Source of the DNA: Scenedesmus sp. ARA3
Lineage: Eukaryota; Chlorophyta; Chlorophyceae; Sphaeropleales; Scenedesmaceae
Direction of reading: 5' to 3'
Length of the DNA: 38,704 bases
Assembly: GCA_004335835.1 (NCBI GenBank)
Contig: RWJK01001448.1
Span: forward strand, 30,309 to 69,012
The notes under the pieces are model-generated. The model saw only the letters and a program-made list of their open reading frames with translations, had not been told where the DNA came from and ran no database searches. Below are positions 30,078 to 38,704 of the stretch, piece by piece (the stretch's first letter is position 1; every line of letters begins with the position of its first letter). The position numbers and the translations under genes were made by a program.

Positions 30078-31902
30078 ATGATGATGAAGACAGCAGCCCC
30101 TGTCGGTCTGGCTCGTGGCCTGGGCGCCTCCCGCCTGCCGGCATTCCCCTGCAGCACCAAGCAGCAGCAGCGCAGGGTGGTGATGCGCTTCAAGACCGAC
30201 GATCCTCTCGTTTACCAAGAGACAGAGATTCCTAACAAGGCCAAGGACACCAAGCTGTCTGAGGATCAGCTCAAGGAGGTGCTTTCTGCTGTTGCTGCCT
30301 CTGTACAGCCTCCACGCATTTGCTGACCTGCCAACCACAGCTTGTGGCCGCTGCTCACCCTTCTTACTGCAGCATCAGCCCACCTATTCCGAGTGCAGCT
30401 ACAGCTTCGATTTGACCTGTTGCATCTCCTCTCTGTCTGTCCTGCAGGTGTTCAACAAGGAGGAGGGCAACATCTCCCCCCACATGGCAAATCTGCGCGC
30501 CGACATGGGCAAGGCAGCCACAGACCTGACCACCATGCAGACCTTTGATGGCCCAGGCCCTGAGACCATCAATGGTGAGCAGCAGCAGCAACAGGCTGCA
30601 CTGGCTGTTGCATTGGGCATGATGAAGCTGGGCTGAGAGCTGCTGGGGACTGCCCGAGGATCTGATTGAAAGGCAGTAGGCTGCAGCATGTTTTGTGCTG
30701 CTGCAAGGTTGCTGTAAGTTGATTAGCAGTGGCAGTACTGCCACCTGCATAGCTGGCCACATACAGCACTGCATTCTGCGGGCGTGTAAGCTGTACCCAG
30801 CACAGTTATCGGCACTGGCCGACACACTTCTGTGATTCCCTGCTGTCTGTTTCACCGCAGGCCGCCTGGCAATGCTTGCTGTTGTGACTGGCCTGGCTGG
30901 CGAGTACTTCACTGGACTGGGCCTGTCTGAGCAAACTGCTGACCACCCGCTGCTGGTGTTTGCAAGCTTTGTGATTATCTCCATTGCCACATATGTGCCC
31001 ATCTTCAAGTGAGTGGCCAGAACCTTGAACGCGGCGCAGCACATACCGCGGCTCTGCAGCTGATGCTTACCTTAGTGCAACAAACAGCTCAGAGGCAGTG
31101 GCTGCTCATGCATTGCTTTCGTGGGCATTATATTAAAAAGGTGCTCAGCCAATACGTTGCCCTGCTCTGCGTTGGGCTTATACATAAGCAGCGTCTGCCA
31201 TTTCTCCCTCTTCCATAAGACTGGAATGGTGGATGGGGTTCACGTGCAGGCCCAGCTCACAAATTGTCTGATAAGATAGTAGGTGCTGCTGAAGCTGTGA
31301 TGTAGGAAAACAGCCATACAGGGAAAGCTGCTGACTTATGAATAGGCTGGCCAGGCGAGGCTTGTGGCTATGCATGCTGCCGAAACTTTCCGTCGGGAAG
31401 ACTGTAAGTAAATAATATCACGGAGATCATGATGCAGCAATTGATAGTTGGTGCACATCTGGTTGCTGCCTTTGCCCTGTCCCTTGCAGGGGCTACACTC
31501 GCAAGGAGCCCTTTGCCAACCACTTCTTGGGACTGAACTGGAGCCCCAAGGCGGAGAACTGGAATGGCAGGTGAGTGGGGAGGGAATGCACAGGCGCGGC
31601 TGACAATATGCGTCCCAGTTATGACAGCGCGAATTGACAGATGGCTTGGCGGCAGGAGATGAACTCTGTTTTGCTCACAAAAACATTGCAGATTGCCAGA
31701 TGCACACTTTGTTGTGCAATGATGTCTGCCTACTAAGTTGCCCAATGGTATTCACACAACTACTTCTTGACACGTGCTGCTGCTGTCCTGCAGGCTGGCC
31801 ATGATGGGTTTCACCGGCATGATCCTGACTGAGGCTATCAGCGGGATGAACACACTGCAGGCCTGGGGGCTGCAGTCCTGGATGTTCAACGGCTTCCACT
31901 GA
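30078..31902 (+). CDS. ELIP-like chlorophyll a/b-binding-family protein 1, 221 aa, 5 exons
   Basis: Exons: 30078-30278, 30448-30574, 30861-31008, 31490-31570, 31794-31902; 222 codons with TGA. The N-terminus to about 67 is a plastid-type leader, with QQQRRVVMRFK shared with gene 2. Helix I starts in PETINGRLAMLAVVTGLAGE and helix III in AENWNGRLAMMGFTG, the two Glu/Asn-Gly-Arg chlorophyll-ligand motifs of ELIPs. A third membrane segment (FASFVIISIATYVPIF) lies between them. ELIPs bind pigment in thylakoids and protect against excess light. Three such genes stand in tandem; this one lacks the exon 3 duplication seen in the other two. TGTAA candidate at 32422. Confidence 0.93.
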
Positions 31903-33441
31903 AGTGGAACACTGAATGAATGGTGCACAAGAGCAGCTCAGGCAATGGCACTGCTGCACATGGCTAGGTGAACTGTGCAGGAGGGCAGGGTTGTAGTTCC
32001 TGGAAGAAAACGGAAAATTGATGTATGCTGATGGTGGTGAACTGAAATGGAGTGTGTGGGAGTAGAATTGGTTTGGGGTTCTGCAAGGTGACGTTGGTGC
32101 TGCAGTTTTGAATGAAAATGGGCAGTGCCCACCAGCTGCGCGGCATAGTGATATGCCCCAGCCTGTGCAGGGCTGCATGGCAGGAGGTTGGTGTGCTGCT
32201 CACTAAATGAATTGTGGGCAGAACAGTGTGAAAGGGAGGAGGAAGTCATTCTGCTGTGGCTGGTGCAATGTAGAATGGTTGGCCAGGGACAGTGTGTTGG
32301 GCATTGGTAGCCGCTGTGACATGCGGTGCAATACTTACCACCGAATGTCAGCGGAAGTGGCAGCAAACATTGGTCTGTGATCTGGTTGAGAAAGTTGGTG
32401 TGTAGTACAGCCTGACTATTGTGTAACAGAGGATAGTAACATGTGATGGGGGTTGCGGCAGGAGAGGTAGAGTGAGAGTGTATCACGGACTGTGTGACTC
32501 CTGTGCACGTTGGGATGATTATTGAACAAGATCAGTCAAATACATCCACCATCTCTCCCAACATATCTGTACACACAATACTGTCTCTAGTCTGCCAGAT
32601 CCAGTGCTTGTGACAGGTTTGCCAATGTGACCAGTAAATGCAGGTGACAGAAAGTGCACACTTGATAGTGTTCCCAGGCCAAAAGGTTCACTAGTAGACA
32701 GTACTGCTTGTGACAGTGTTGCCAGTGTGACTTGCAACAGCACGTGACAGAGAATATACGTCTGTAACTGGGCAGGGGCAGGAGCAACTGCACAACAAAG
32801 CACTCACTTCATTGTATGCTGTGCAAGCAGCAGCAGCAGCAGCAGCAGCGACGGTGACAGCAGCGACGGTAACAGCAGCGTGGCCATGGGGTCACAGCAT
32901 AATGTCCTTGACCCACCCAACAGTGCAGCACTGAAGCGGCTACACTGTGGCTGCTCAATGCCATCATGCACATACCAGTGCAAATTGACCCCAAACAAAA
33001 CAAGCCCGTAAAACCTGATGATCATTTCCTGGATATCACTTGAGGCAACTGCAGACACGCCTTGATGACAGGACAAGTGCGAGCGCGATCGAAGCCGAAA
33101 GGAGACAGCAGCAAGACATGTAAAGAATTTATATCGTCATTCCGTACGATCTATGCACCGCTGATCACACGCAACTCGTGGCTGCAGGCAGCTGCGAAGC
33201 AGCGCAAGTTCTACCATGGCAGCCGTTGCAACCGTGACATCAGCAACTCATCATGCACCTGACACGCTACAAACATTTTTGGCCATACATTGATTCTACA
33301 AATAGCTTTCATATTGATGCCGTACGTCGAGAAATTTATTGCACGCTTGCAATTGTCATCGTCGCACGACAGTACACTGCCAATTAGCTGCAGAATCAGC
33401 GTGTTGGCCACGGCATTCCAAGTTGGAACATTTAGCGCAAA
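31903..33441. other. Intergenic between ELIP-like genes 1 and 2
   Basis: Holds the long 3' UTR of gene 1 (TGTAA at 32422-32426) and the promoter of gene 2. A diverged direct repeat starts at about 32607 and 32707 (both CTTGTGACAG, then TTGCCA, GTGAC and GTGACAGA), period 100 bp. A short AGC tract lies at 32828-32850. No credible ORF. Confidence 0.5.
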
Positions 33442-35335
33442 ATGATTGCAACTACATCATCTCGTGCCGGCCTGTCGGTGAACCGGCTTGGCTTGGGCTG
33501 TTCGCGGCAATCTGCATTGCCAGGCGCCATCACCTCTCAGCAGCAGCGCAGGGTGGTGATGCGTTTCAAAGAAGACGACTCCACATCCAATGTGCAGACA
33601 AGTCTGAAAGAAGTGCAGCCGGAGATCGAGCAGCTGCCGTTTGCTGCGCCTCGCAGGGGTTCAGGCACCAGGCTGTCTCCTGAGCAGCAGCAGGAGGTGG
33701 GGACACGCAGACATGTACAGCAGCAGCTGTTTGCGGCCTTGGCATCATTGCCTTGTCCTTTGGTTCCAGGTTGCAGCAGCATCCCTGCTTGCTTGCTTGC
33801 TTTTTCTGGATGTCCTGTGCATTGGCTTGCCAGGCCAGACTTGCGGATGCCTGCAGCTGCTGCAGTGCATTTGCCACATCATCAGGCTATACACCCTAGA
33901 GCCATACACACATAAATATGCTTGTCTTTCACCTTGACGCCCCACCTCTGCAGATAATGAACTCGGAGCCATTCAACATCTCTCCTCGCATGGCTGAGCT
34001 GCGTGCTGACATGGGCAAGTCAGCAGCTAACAACCTGTCAACGCTGTCCACCTTTGACGGCCCAGCACCAGAGACCATCAACGGTGCGTGACACTCAATT
34101 GCTTATAAGCTGCCAAAGCTCTTTGCAGCATATATGTAGTCTGATGCAGCTGCCCTACGTGCACTGTGGCAGCCTTGTAGTGACATAGACAGATCTGTTT
34201 GGAATCCGTCATGTAATGCTGCTTCCTTGGCTTTTGAGGCTGCATTGTTGGAGAAGCTGCAGCTGACCGGCAGACGATATGTTGCTGTACATTGCTGCGC
34301 TACGTCAACAACGCACTTGCACACTGCCTGCCCGCAGGCTGCCTGGCGATGCTGGGTGTGGTGGCTGGCCTGGCTGGCGAATATTTCAGTCAGAAAATGC
34401 GTCACTCAGTACGCGGCGTTGCTGCTGTACTGCCTTGTTTCTTGCAGGCCGCCTGGCGATGCTGGGTGTGGTGGCTGGCCTGGCTGGCGAGTGGTCCACT
34501 GGCATGGGCCTGGCACAGCAGACTGCAGACCACCCAGTGGTGGTGTTTGCAAGCTATGTCATCCTGGCGATTGCAACCTACACACCACTCATCAAGTGAG
34601 CACGCGGCATAGCATGGGTTGTCTGCGCATAGCAGCCTGTACAAGCCGACTTGCAGGCGCTGTAGTTGTGTGGCAGAGGAGAGGCATCTCTTGTCCAGCG
34701 CACGTGTACATTTTGTTGTTTAGGCGGATTACATCTCTGCAGTACCACATGTGCATGTCTTTCATGTCTTTCTTGTGCCAGCTGAAGGTATGTACCGCAG
34801 CAGGTGCTGCTGCTGCTGCCACAGTCGGCCCATGCTTGCTGCTGCTGCTGCTGCTGCTGTTGTGGATGGCTGCTGCAGGGGCTACACGCGCAAGGAGCCC
34901 TTTGCCAACACCATCCTGGACCTCAACTGGAGCCCCAAGGCAGAGAACTGGAATGGCAGGTGCGGACAGTAGCTGCGTTACAGCCCACTTAGCTTCGGTG
35001 CACCAACAGTGAGGTGACGCACGTCACAAATCAAGGAACAGCATCGTTTCTTTCATGGTTGCATGGGTCTGCACATACTGTGCGCTGCCGGTTCCGAGAA
35101 ATGCACCTCACAGCAGGCGGCAACATTGCTTGGACTTGGCATGATGGTGCTGGTCCAACAGGTTAAGAGTAAGAGGTAGTACACCTGAACGCTGTGCTGC
35201 TGCTGCTGCGCCTCCCTACTGCGCAGGCTGGCTATGCTGGGTTTCACCGGCATGATCCTGGCCGAGGCGCTGAGTGGGCTCAACACACTGCAGGCCTGGG
35301 GGCTGCAGCCCACCAACTTCACCGGCTTCCACTGA
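33442..35335 (+). CDS. ELIP-like chlorophyll a/b-binding-family protein 2, 240 aa, 5 exons
   Basis: Exons: 33442-33696, 33954-34083, 34448-34595, 34879-34959, 35227-35335; 241 codons with TGA. Intron positions and phases equal those of gene 1, and exons 3, 4 and 5 have identical lengths (148, 81, 109 nt). Leader with QQQRRVVMRFKEDD, helix I PETINGRLAMLGVVAGLAGE, helix III AENWNGRLAMLGFTG. Exon 3 is taken from the second of two near-identical acceptor-plus-exon copies, because the first (34338) runs into a frame error without a phase-correct donor. Role as for gene 1: thylakoid photoprotection. Confidence 0.93.
34338..34490 (+). repeat. Duplicated start of ELIP2 exon 3
   Basis: The acceptor and first 43 nt of exon 3 occur at 34338-34380 and again at 34448-34490 (spacing 110 bp), differing at one position at the start (GCTGCC against GCCGCC). 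Only the second copy continues into a full exon. Confidence 0.95.
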
Positions 35336-36854
35336 ACTATTCTTTCAGAAAGAGGAACACATAATCAATGGAAGGTGAAGGTCTGCGAGTGTTGAATAGC
35401 AGTGGCTCTGGGAAGGTTGTCTGGGAAAGTGGCCAATAAGCAGGGCGGTTAACCCTTCCACTAGTGCTGCTGCACATCAAGTTGCAGTTGAGTGATGAGG
35501 AGCGGGTGATGCAGAGTGCTGTTGGTAAAATCAGAAATGGCGATCGTGCCTGGCATGCTGAGGACCATGGTAGATAGCTGTTGTGTACATCAAGATGAAC
35601 TGGCAACTGAGGATGCTGAAAGAGCACGTGCGGGCGAGAGGATTGGGTGTACTCTAGGTTGTTCTGAGAGGGGAAGAGCTGTAAAGTGGTACAGCAGTTG
35701 CTGTTCGTACCACTGTGCAGGTGCGCTGTAACACGCGCAATACTGTGCCACTAAATGATGCTGCACCCTGTAACAACGTTGATGAACTTTTTATGTGAGG
35801 CAAGATTCTCTTCTGACAGGAATGAAAAGGAACTTGTACAGCACTATGCTGAGCATGTGCATGCCATGGCAAGACGAAGCTGGGATGCTGAAACAGCAGG
35901 TCAGAAACACATCTGCAGATAGATACATCATGCTTACATAGTGATTGTTTCAAGAGATGTCTGTAGAAGCTGAGAAGGGGGGTATACTAATACAGTACAT
36001 GTAATATATGAGTACGATGGTGGTGCAGCAGCAGCAGGAGCAGCACAATGCTTGGAAGCACTGCGTCATAATGCGCGTCATTTTGAGATGCAGCTGCATC
36101 TCATGAGATGCAGAGAGTCGATGCATAATCCTTCACCGAAGCTGAGATGAGAATACGCATCAATGCAATCAAGCACGCATCTGCTTTGATCTCACAGCAG
36201 CCTGCAGATCTGCTGCATATCCTAGTCGTTGCCAAGCAGGAAAGCATCCTGGATGCTGTGTCACAGCATTCAGGGCAAAGCACCACATGCAGAATAGCAA
36301 GATTGAATTATTCAAGCAGCCTGAACAAAAAGTAGACATCATCGCAGTATGGGGGACAGATGGGTCTCTTTGTTGCTACTGCTCAAAGCCGCATGTCCAA
36401 GCTTCGGCTGCAGCATGCTGCAGGTGGCTGGTGCCGCACCGCAGGGCCTGCCTGCAGGGGAATTTCCGCCAGCTGCAGCCCCAGCACTGACGTGGCGCAT
36501 GTGCCCGGCATATATTCAGAAACATATAAACTGTTAGTCCACGCTGCGCTTACCGTCTTGGTCGTTTGTGAAATGAGAGCGTCATGGCCGTTGCGGGCGT
36601 TGACATGGTTACACTGATGATGTCATGACATCAGGCTGCCTGCCAGTAGCTCGTACGTCACGTACGTCATGTCAGTTAACGGCCTTTTTTCCTGGACTGA
36701 AATCAAACTGCTGGTTCGCGCCGTTCATATATTAGCGCTTATCGACTCGCTGAGGTGGCAGCTGCACACGATCACTTCGCAAGCAAACAACCTTCTTCCT
36801 GCTACCTGCAACGAAAAGATTTCTGGGCTGAAACTCTCCCGCACATAATAAAAG
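35336..36854 (+). promoter_or_regulatory. Intergenic and promoter of ELIP-like gene 3, with ACGT-core cluster
   Basis: TGTAA signals for gene 2 lie at 35727 and 35769. Nearer gene 3 are TGACGTGGC (36488-36496), a perfect 16-base palindrome centred on GTCATGAC (36618-36633), two ACGTCA elements within TACGTCACGTACGTCA (36654-36669) and a TATATT at 36728. ACGT-core sites are bZIP targets; plant ELIP genes are known bZIP (HY5) targets. No gene is seen in the first 1.1 kb. Confidence 0.5.
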
Positions 36855-38704
36855 ATGCTCTCACAAACTGCACTGCCTGCGCGTGTGGCTCGCGGCCCGA
36901 GCTCTTCCCGCCTATCTGCAGCTGCATTTCCTCACACACGCAGCACTCAGAAGCGCACAGTCATCGTGCGCTTCAAGGAAAGCGACAACGAGAATGTCGA
37001 TGCGTTGAAGCAGGAGCTGGAGCAGCAGCTGCAGCAAGATGCTCAGGCACAGGACCTGAAGCAGCAGCCACTGCAGCCCCTGTTTGCCCCCTCAGAGCCC
37101 AAACTGTCTCCACAGCAGTACAAAGAGGTGAGCGAGCTGCTGCTGCCTCTGTTGTTGCTTATGTGCTGCGGACAGGTTGCATACAGCCTTTGTTCCGCAA
37201 GTTTTGTGGAATGCTACGCCGGTCATCCCAGCTGCACTGTCATAGCTCACTTGCCAGGCTCCCATTCCTGCAAGCATGCCCTGCAGCTGCCCTTACAGTG
37301 GCAGCAGCGCTGCTGCAATGCATAGCCTGCAAAGGTTGCAGCCAGAAATCAGTTGCCAGCGTTGCGCTGGCCTTGAATGTGTTGGACACAAGTCAAGCTG
37401 GCCGCAATGCTAAACAGCCGGCCCTCCCAATGCATCTCCCCACAAAGCCTACATAACATCAATTGCAGTAGCGGCACCGCTGCTGCATGCATTGCCCACA
37501 ACCTACAGCGCTGCAATGCACATATTCCCCCTGCAGGTGATCACCAAGGAGCCCGGCAACATCTCACCCCGCCTGGCAGAGATGCGTGCAGACATGGGCA
37601 CGGCAGTCAACGACATCTCCATCATGCAGACTTTCGACGGCCCAGCGCCTGAGACCATCAACGGTAGGTGGCGGCAGGGAGCTTCGGCCGATCCTACTTG
37701 AGGCTATGATAACATACAAACCTTCAGCGTAGCTCCGGACATTCTGCATTGTGCTGTGGTGCACGTGCAGCACCATGACACGCATGCAAACACTCATTTA
37801 TTGCGACTGCAGAGCAAATCGTCAAATGGCTTCACCCAGGACACTGTGTTTTGTTGCTGATTCGGTGCTGCACTGCTTTGTTTCACAGGCCGTCTGGCAA
37901 TGCTGGGTGTGGTGACTGGCCTGGCTGGCGAGTGCTTCACAGTAAGGAAATGTGTCACTCAGTACACGGCGTTGCTGCTGTGCTGGCGTCTTTTTTTGCA
38001 GGCCGCCTGGCAATGCTGGGTGTGGTGGCTGGCCTGGCTGGCGAGTACTTCACTGGACTGGGCCTGCAGCAGCAGACTGCGGACCACCCAGCCACGGTGC
38101 TGGCGAGCTTTGTGCTCATGTCTGTTGCGACATATGCGCCTCTCGTCAAGTGAGTGGATTGGATTGTGGTGCTGAGTCGGCAATGCTGTCGGTGCACATC
38201 CGCTTGTACAGTGGGCGCATTGTAAAGCATTTCCCAGCAAGGTGATGCCGTTGTGCCTTGTTATGTACAAGCGCGCGTCGTGCCCGCTGTGGTTCCCGAC
38301 CGGTACCACTGTGCTGCTGTCGAGCATTGTGCGCAGCGCCTACACCCGCGAGCCCTTTGCTGAGCACCTGCCGTCTACTGCCTGCACCTGTGCTCTGCTG
38401 TTTATCTCAGGGGCTACACGCGCAAGGAGCCGTTTGCCAACACCTTCCTGGGACTGAACTGGTCACCAAAGGCAGAGAACTGGAACGGCAGGTGGGTGAC
38501 GGTGGGCATGCATTTTCAAGGTGGTACAGTTCTCGTGAACTGCATGGATCATGGCTCAGCCGCATAGCCAGTCTTGGTTCTATTGCACTTGCGTAACTGC
38601 TGGACTACTGTAGGCAGCTATGGATAAAATTGTCCCTTACTGCTTCTGGCGGCTGTGCTGACTGCTGCTGCTGCTGGTGCTGTTGTTACTGCTGCCCCCC
38701 CCCC
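36855..38704 (+). CDS. ELIP-like chlorophyll a/b-binding-family protein 3 (partial, last exon off right edge)
   Basis: Exons in window: 36855-37127, 37537-37663, 38002-38149, 38411-38491, all with the same phases and, for exons 2-4, the same lengths as gene 1. The leader carries RTVIVRFKESDNE and a Gln-rich stretch (ELEQQLQQDAQAQDLKQQ). Helix I is PETINGRLAMLGVVAGLAGE; the AENWNGR motif closes exon 4 and helix III is beyond the edge. Exon 3 is preceded by a partial copy at 37889, and exon 4 by a partial copy at 38337. Same photoprotective role expected. Confidence 0.9.
37889..38044 (+). repeat. Duplicated start of ELIP3 exon 3
   Basis: The acceptor and first 43-50 nt of exon 3 occur at 37889 and again at 38002 (spacing 113 bp). 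The intron stretch between the copies matches that of ELIP2 (shared AATGYGTCACTCAGTAC and GGCGTTGCTGCTGT). The first copy has a donor-like ACA|GTAAGG in the wrong phase. Confidence 0.95.
38337..38373 (+). repeat. Partial copy of the start of ELIP3 exon 4
   Basis: Reads AYTREPFAEHLP, against GYTRKEPFANTFLG in the true exon at 38411. One codon is lost and no AG acceptor of the right phase precedes it. Spacing about 75 bp. Confidence 0.8.
38657..38704. repeat. CTG tract and terminal poly-C
   Basis: A short CTG-rich stretch followed by about ten C at the very end, in intron 4 of ELIP3. The poly-C at the boundary may mark an assembly edge. Confidence 0.6.

Noticed and set aside
30364..31044. 226-codon minus ORF over ELIP1
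   Set aside because: It is the antisense shadow of real ELIP1 exons 2-3 and introns, with no recognisable content.
34338..34447. First copy of ELIP2 exon 3 as an additional coding exon
   Set aside because: Reading on from it enters the second copy in the wrong frame, and no phase-correct donor ends it. The second copy alone gives the conserved 148-nt exon.
1..38704. A defence island, mobile element or biosynthetic cluster
   Set aside because: No transposase, reverse transcriptase, integrase, terminal repeats or linked enzyme set was seen. The genes are unrelated apart from the ELIP tandem and the F-box duplication.
38695..38704. Terminal poly-C as a functional element
   Set aside because: It sits exactly at the window edge after low-complexity CTG and is more likely sequence or assembly noise.

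Overview
This window is nuclear DNA of a eukaryotic green alga. Every recognisable multi-exon gene has phased GT-AG introns with GTGAGT, GTGCGT or GTGTGT-type donors and CTGCAG-type acceptors. TGTAA, the usual chlorophyte polyadenylation signal, lies downstream of several genes. Triplet CTG/CAG tracts occur throughout, both in introns and as poly-Gln, poly-Ala and poly-Ser in proteins. Three LHC-superfamily ELIP-like genes and a plant-type N-acetylglutamate synthase confirm a photosynthetic lineage. The CAG-rich, intron-rich style suggests a core chlorophyte (perhaps Sphaeropleales), but that placement is inference.

Layout. 1-4430: tandem duplication of an F-box plus leucine-rich-repeat gene on the minus strand; one copy is complete and one enters only with exon 1 at the left edge. 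4996-7356: minus-strand, seven-exon gene for a secreted Pro/Tyr/Cys-rich wall-type protein. 8539-10912: SAC3/THP3-like protein. 11747-13087: secreted protein of unknown family. 14407-18173: N-acetylglutamate synthase (six exons). 20163-22598 (minus): HslV, the bacterial-type proteasome peptidase, with a mitochondrial-type presequence. 23482-24621: LYR-motif protein, divergent from HslV. 24697-27090: triose-phosphate-translocator/DMT-type transporter. 27326-29527: low-complexity coiled-coil protein. 30078 to the right edge: three tandem ELIP-like genes, the third cut off before its last exon. All models were built by hand by matching splice phases; each total is a whole number of codons.

The most unusual signal runs across genes. 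In most multi-exon genes, a short piece of an exon end (about 30-60 nt), together with its splice site and some intron flank, has been copied in tandem into the neighbouring intron, usually at a spacing of 110-150 bp. It is seen in SAC3-like exon 2, NAGS exon 2, HslV exons 2 and 3, transporter exon 1, ELIP2 and ELIP3 exon 3 and ELIP3 exon 4. A decayed case is possible in the LYR gene, and a 3'-terminal version occurs in the Pro-rich gene. The copies break frame or lose a splice site, so they look like decoy exons. In ELIP2 and ELIP3 the same copy is shared, so it predates their duplication. This looks like a recurrent process that lengthens introns and seeds cryptic splice sites.

The genes do not form one pathway. 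HslV and the LYR protein share a divergent promoter region and both look mitochondrial. The ELIPs form a photoprotection cluster. NAGS is the entry step of arginine synthesis.
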